In this document: piece by piece, positions 62,588-64,000 of the stretch | Position numbering within the stretch: the stretch's first letter is position 1 | Layout: every line of letters begins with the position of its first letter | DNA from: Mugil cephalus | Taxonomy: Eukaryota > Chordata > Actinopteri > Mugiliformes > Mugilidae | DNA: 64,000 nucleotides | Direction of reading: 5' to 3' | Assembly: GCF_022458985.1 (NCBI RefSeq) | Contig: NC_061783.1 | Coordinates: 12,593,913 to 12,657,912, forward strand | Translations under genes and position numbers: made by a program | Notes under the pieces: generated by a model | The model's database searches: none | Seen by the model: only the letters and a program-made list of their open reading frames with translations | What the model was told of the DNA's origin: nothing

Positions 62588-63720
62588 ATGGCTTCTCTGA
62601 ATTTGAACGCGTTAAAGCAGATAATGAGAGCGATGGTAGACAACCCGGGCTTCGACAGAGTCCTGAGCAAGGTAAAGATGCACATTCTTGATCTCGAGTG
62701 GAGTTAAACTTGCTTGTCCTTTGCAAGGCACAAACTGGACGGCCTCCGTGTCGTTGCTGTGTCACAACTGTCTGCACAGCTTTCTGCTTTCCTCAGGTGG
62801 ACGTTGTGTCAGCCACCCCGGGTAAGGTGGTGTGTGGGATGCGGGTGGAAGAGGAGCACACTAACCGGGGAGGGACGCTGCACGGCGGGCTGACAGCCAC
62901 CCTGGTCGATGTCATCTCCACCATGGCCATCATGTACAGCGAGAGGGGAGCACCAGGAGTCAGTGTGGATATGAACATAACGTGAGTTCAGGAGCCGTGT
63001 GAGCCTTCAGAGATCTTACTTTTACCTATGAACCTCTGAATTGAGCAAATCAAGTATTCATAATTTCATATCTAATTAACTGTAATGTGAATTGTGTGGA
63101 ATGAACCTGTAGAAGAGATTTGCTAAAAAATGGACCAAACCAAAGCTGAACACTAACTACAATAGTTGCATTCATAGTCTTATTATGTTAATTCTAATTT
63201 GAGGTGTTGAATATCATTAAAGTTTCTCATGGTTTAATATTTAACATTTTCCATTTTAGCTACGTTTATATACATGCTGAAGTCTGCAAAACTCTGAAGC
63301 TATTTACATTATTTTATATAAAACATATGTTTGCTGGCTTAAAAGTGGTCGAATGTGAACAAAAAGAGATTCACTGCTTTCCTTAAACTCTCTGCATTCA
63401 CGTTCTCATTCAGCTTGATACCATCTTGTCATTTACAGAGAGCAACTGATAAATACCACTAATTATATCTTTCACTATGCTCAGTGACCTTTAGCACAGT
63501 CAGGCTGAAAATGACCTTCTTTAACTCCTCGTGACCTGAAAGTGTGACTTAATCTGACAGGTACATGAACGCTGCGAAGATGGGAGAGGACGTACTCATC
63601 ACTGCTCAGGTCCTGAAGCAAGGACGGTCACTGGCGTTTGCCACCGTAGACCTCACCAACAAGGCAACGGGGAAGATCATTGCTCAAGGGAGACACACCA
63701 AACACCTTGGCAGCAGCTAA
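62588..63720 (+). CDS. acot13: ACOT13 (THEM2), acyl-CoA thioesterase 13 (3 exons, 142 aa)
   Basis: Coding exons are 62588-62671, 62797-62981 and 63561-63720 (84+185+160 nt), in frame from MASLNLNAL to TAA; human ACOT13 is 140 aa. It is a single hotdog-fold thioesterase of the PaaI/4HBT type that forms tetramers and hydrolyses medium- and long-chain acyl-CoA, associated with mitochondria and cytosol. Visible family features are EEEHTN (Asn51, human Asn50), HGGLTATLVD (57-66, Asp66 equals human Asp65), Ser84 (human Ser83) in GVSVDMNIT, and the C-terminal LTNKATGKIIAQGRHTKHLG block. It is the only complete acot13 in the window. Intron 2 contains the sequence at which the upstream duplication broke (63235). 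Confidence 0.97.
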
Positions 63721-63974
63721 ACTTCTCTTCTTCTCACAATTGTCATCCTCTACTGAGTGAAAATGTAAAGCAGCGTGTTTGTACAGTTTGCTAAAACACA
63801 TTTTGTAAATGTAGAAGTTGTAACAGGGGTAGGCACCACAACTCCATAACCGTCCTCATTGCTGGTTACTTAATGACTCGTGTTGTTAAGGCTGTTACAT
63901 ATTTATCATGAACAGAGACTGATTTAAGGTCAGAGGCCTTATCCAACTACTGTATCAATGATTTATGCAAATGC

Positions 63975-63980
63975 AATAAA
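63975..63980 (+). terminator. Probable acot13 poly(A) signal
   Basis: AATAAA in GCAATAAACAAATGG, 255 nt past the acot13 stop. The window ends 20 bases later, so the cleavage site and any downstream element cannot be checked. Confidence 0.55.
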
Positions 63981-64000
63981 CAAATGGACAAAGAGTTCTG

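Larger units (their letters stand above)
59092..63235. repeat. Tandem duplication unit, copy 2 (tdp2 + first two acot13 exons)
   Basis: Direct repeat of 54636-59090. After CTCATGGTTT at 63235 the sequence continues with unique intron 2 and the last acot13 exon, so copy 2 retains the ancestral acot13 3' end while copy 1 retains the ancestral tdp2 3' flank. That is the signature of a simple tandem duplication with one new junction at 59090-59092. Confidence 0.95.

Overview
The window is a vertebrate nuclear locus, almost certainly from a teleost fish. Its genes have small exons split by long AT-rich introns, and it holds teleost-type Tc1 transposons, (CA)n and (GATA)n microsatellites and hAT-like MITEs. 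I rebuilt four gene families exon by exon from reading-frame continuity, splice sites and remembered family sequence. No alignment could be run.

Layout. (1) 1305-1376, minus: an initiator tRNA-Met gene. (2) 2227-32315, minus: a complete 13-exon necab1 (347 aa), a neuronal EF-hand/ABM-domain protein. (3) 34480-34830: a GC-rich promoter region. (4) 35317-43931, plus: a complete 3-exon tmem64 (352 aa; VTT/DedA-type membrane protein), with a long 3' UTR to about 46870. necab1 and tmem64 are head to head, as on human 8q21. (5) 46870-54390: gene-poor. It contains a structurally intact Tc1 element (48967-50572, 340-aa transposase), a two-exon zinc-finger relic and one unidentified ORF with a C-terminal-exon look. 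(6) 54636-63235: a direct tandem duplication of a tdp2 (minus) / acot13 (plus) head-to-head pair, with the last acot13 exon continuing to 63720. This pair is adjacent on human 6p22, so the locus joins two blocks that are separate in human.

The two copies of the duplicated block have had different fates. Both tdp2 copies are full-length (361 aa) with every catalytic motif retained, but they differ at 25 residues. In the last exon all 12 nucleotide differences change amino acids. The upstream acot13 copy is broken in three ways: its start-codon region is deleted, its catalytic Asn codon is now Lys, and its last exon was never duplicated. The downstream acot13 copy is complete (142 aa). The duplication junction lies inside acot13 intron 2 and can be read at 59090-59092.

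The rest is intron and intergenic sequence with dispersed repeats: two decayed Tc1 relics, two hAT-like MITEs, LINE-tail fragments and microsatellites. I see no prokaryotic features, CRISPR array or viral genes. I found no wholly new system. The most informative structure is the tdp2/acot13 duplication.
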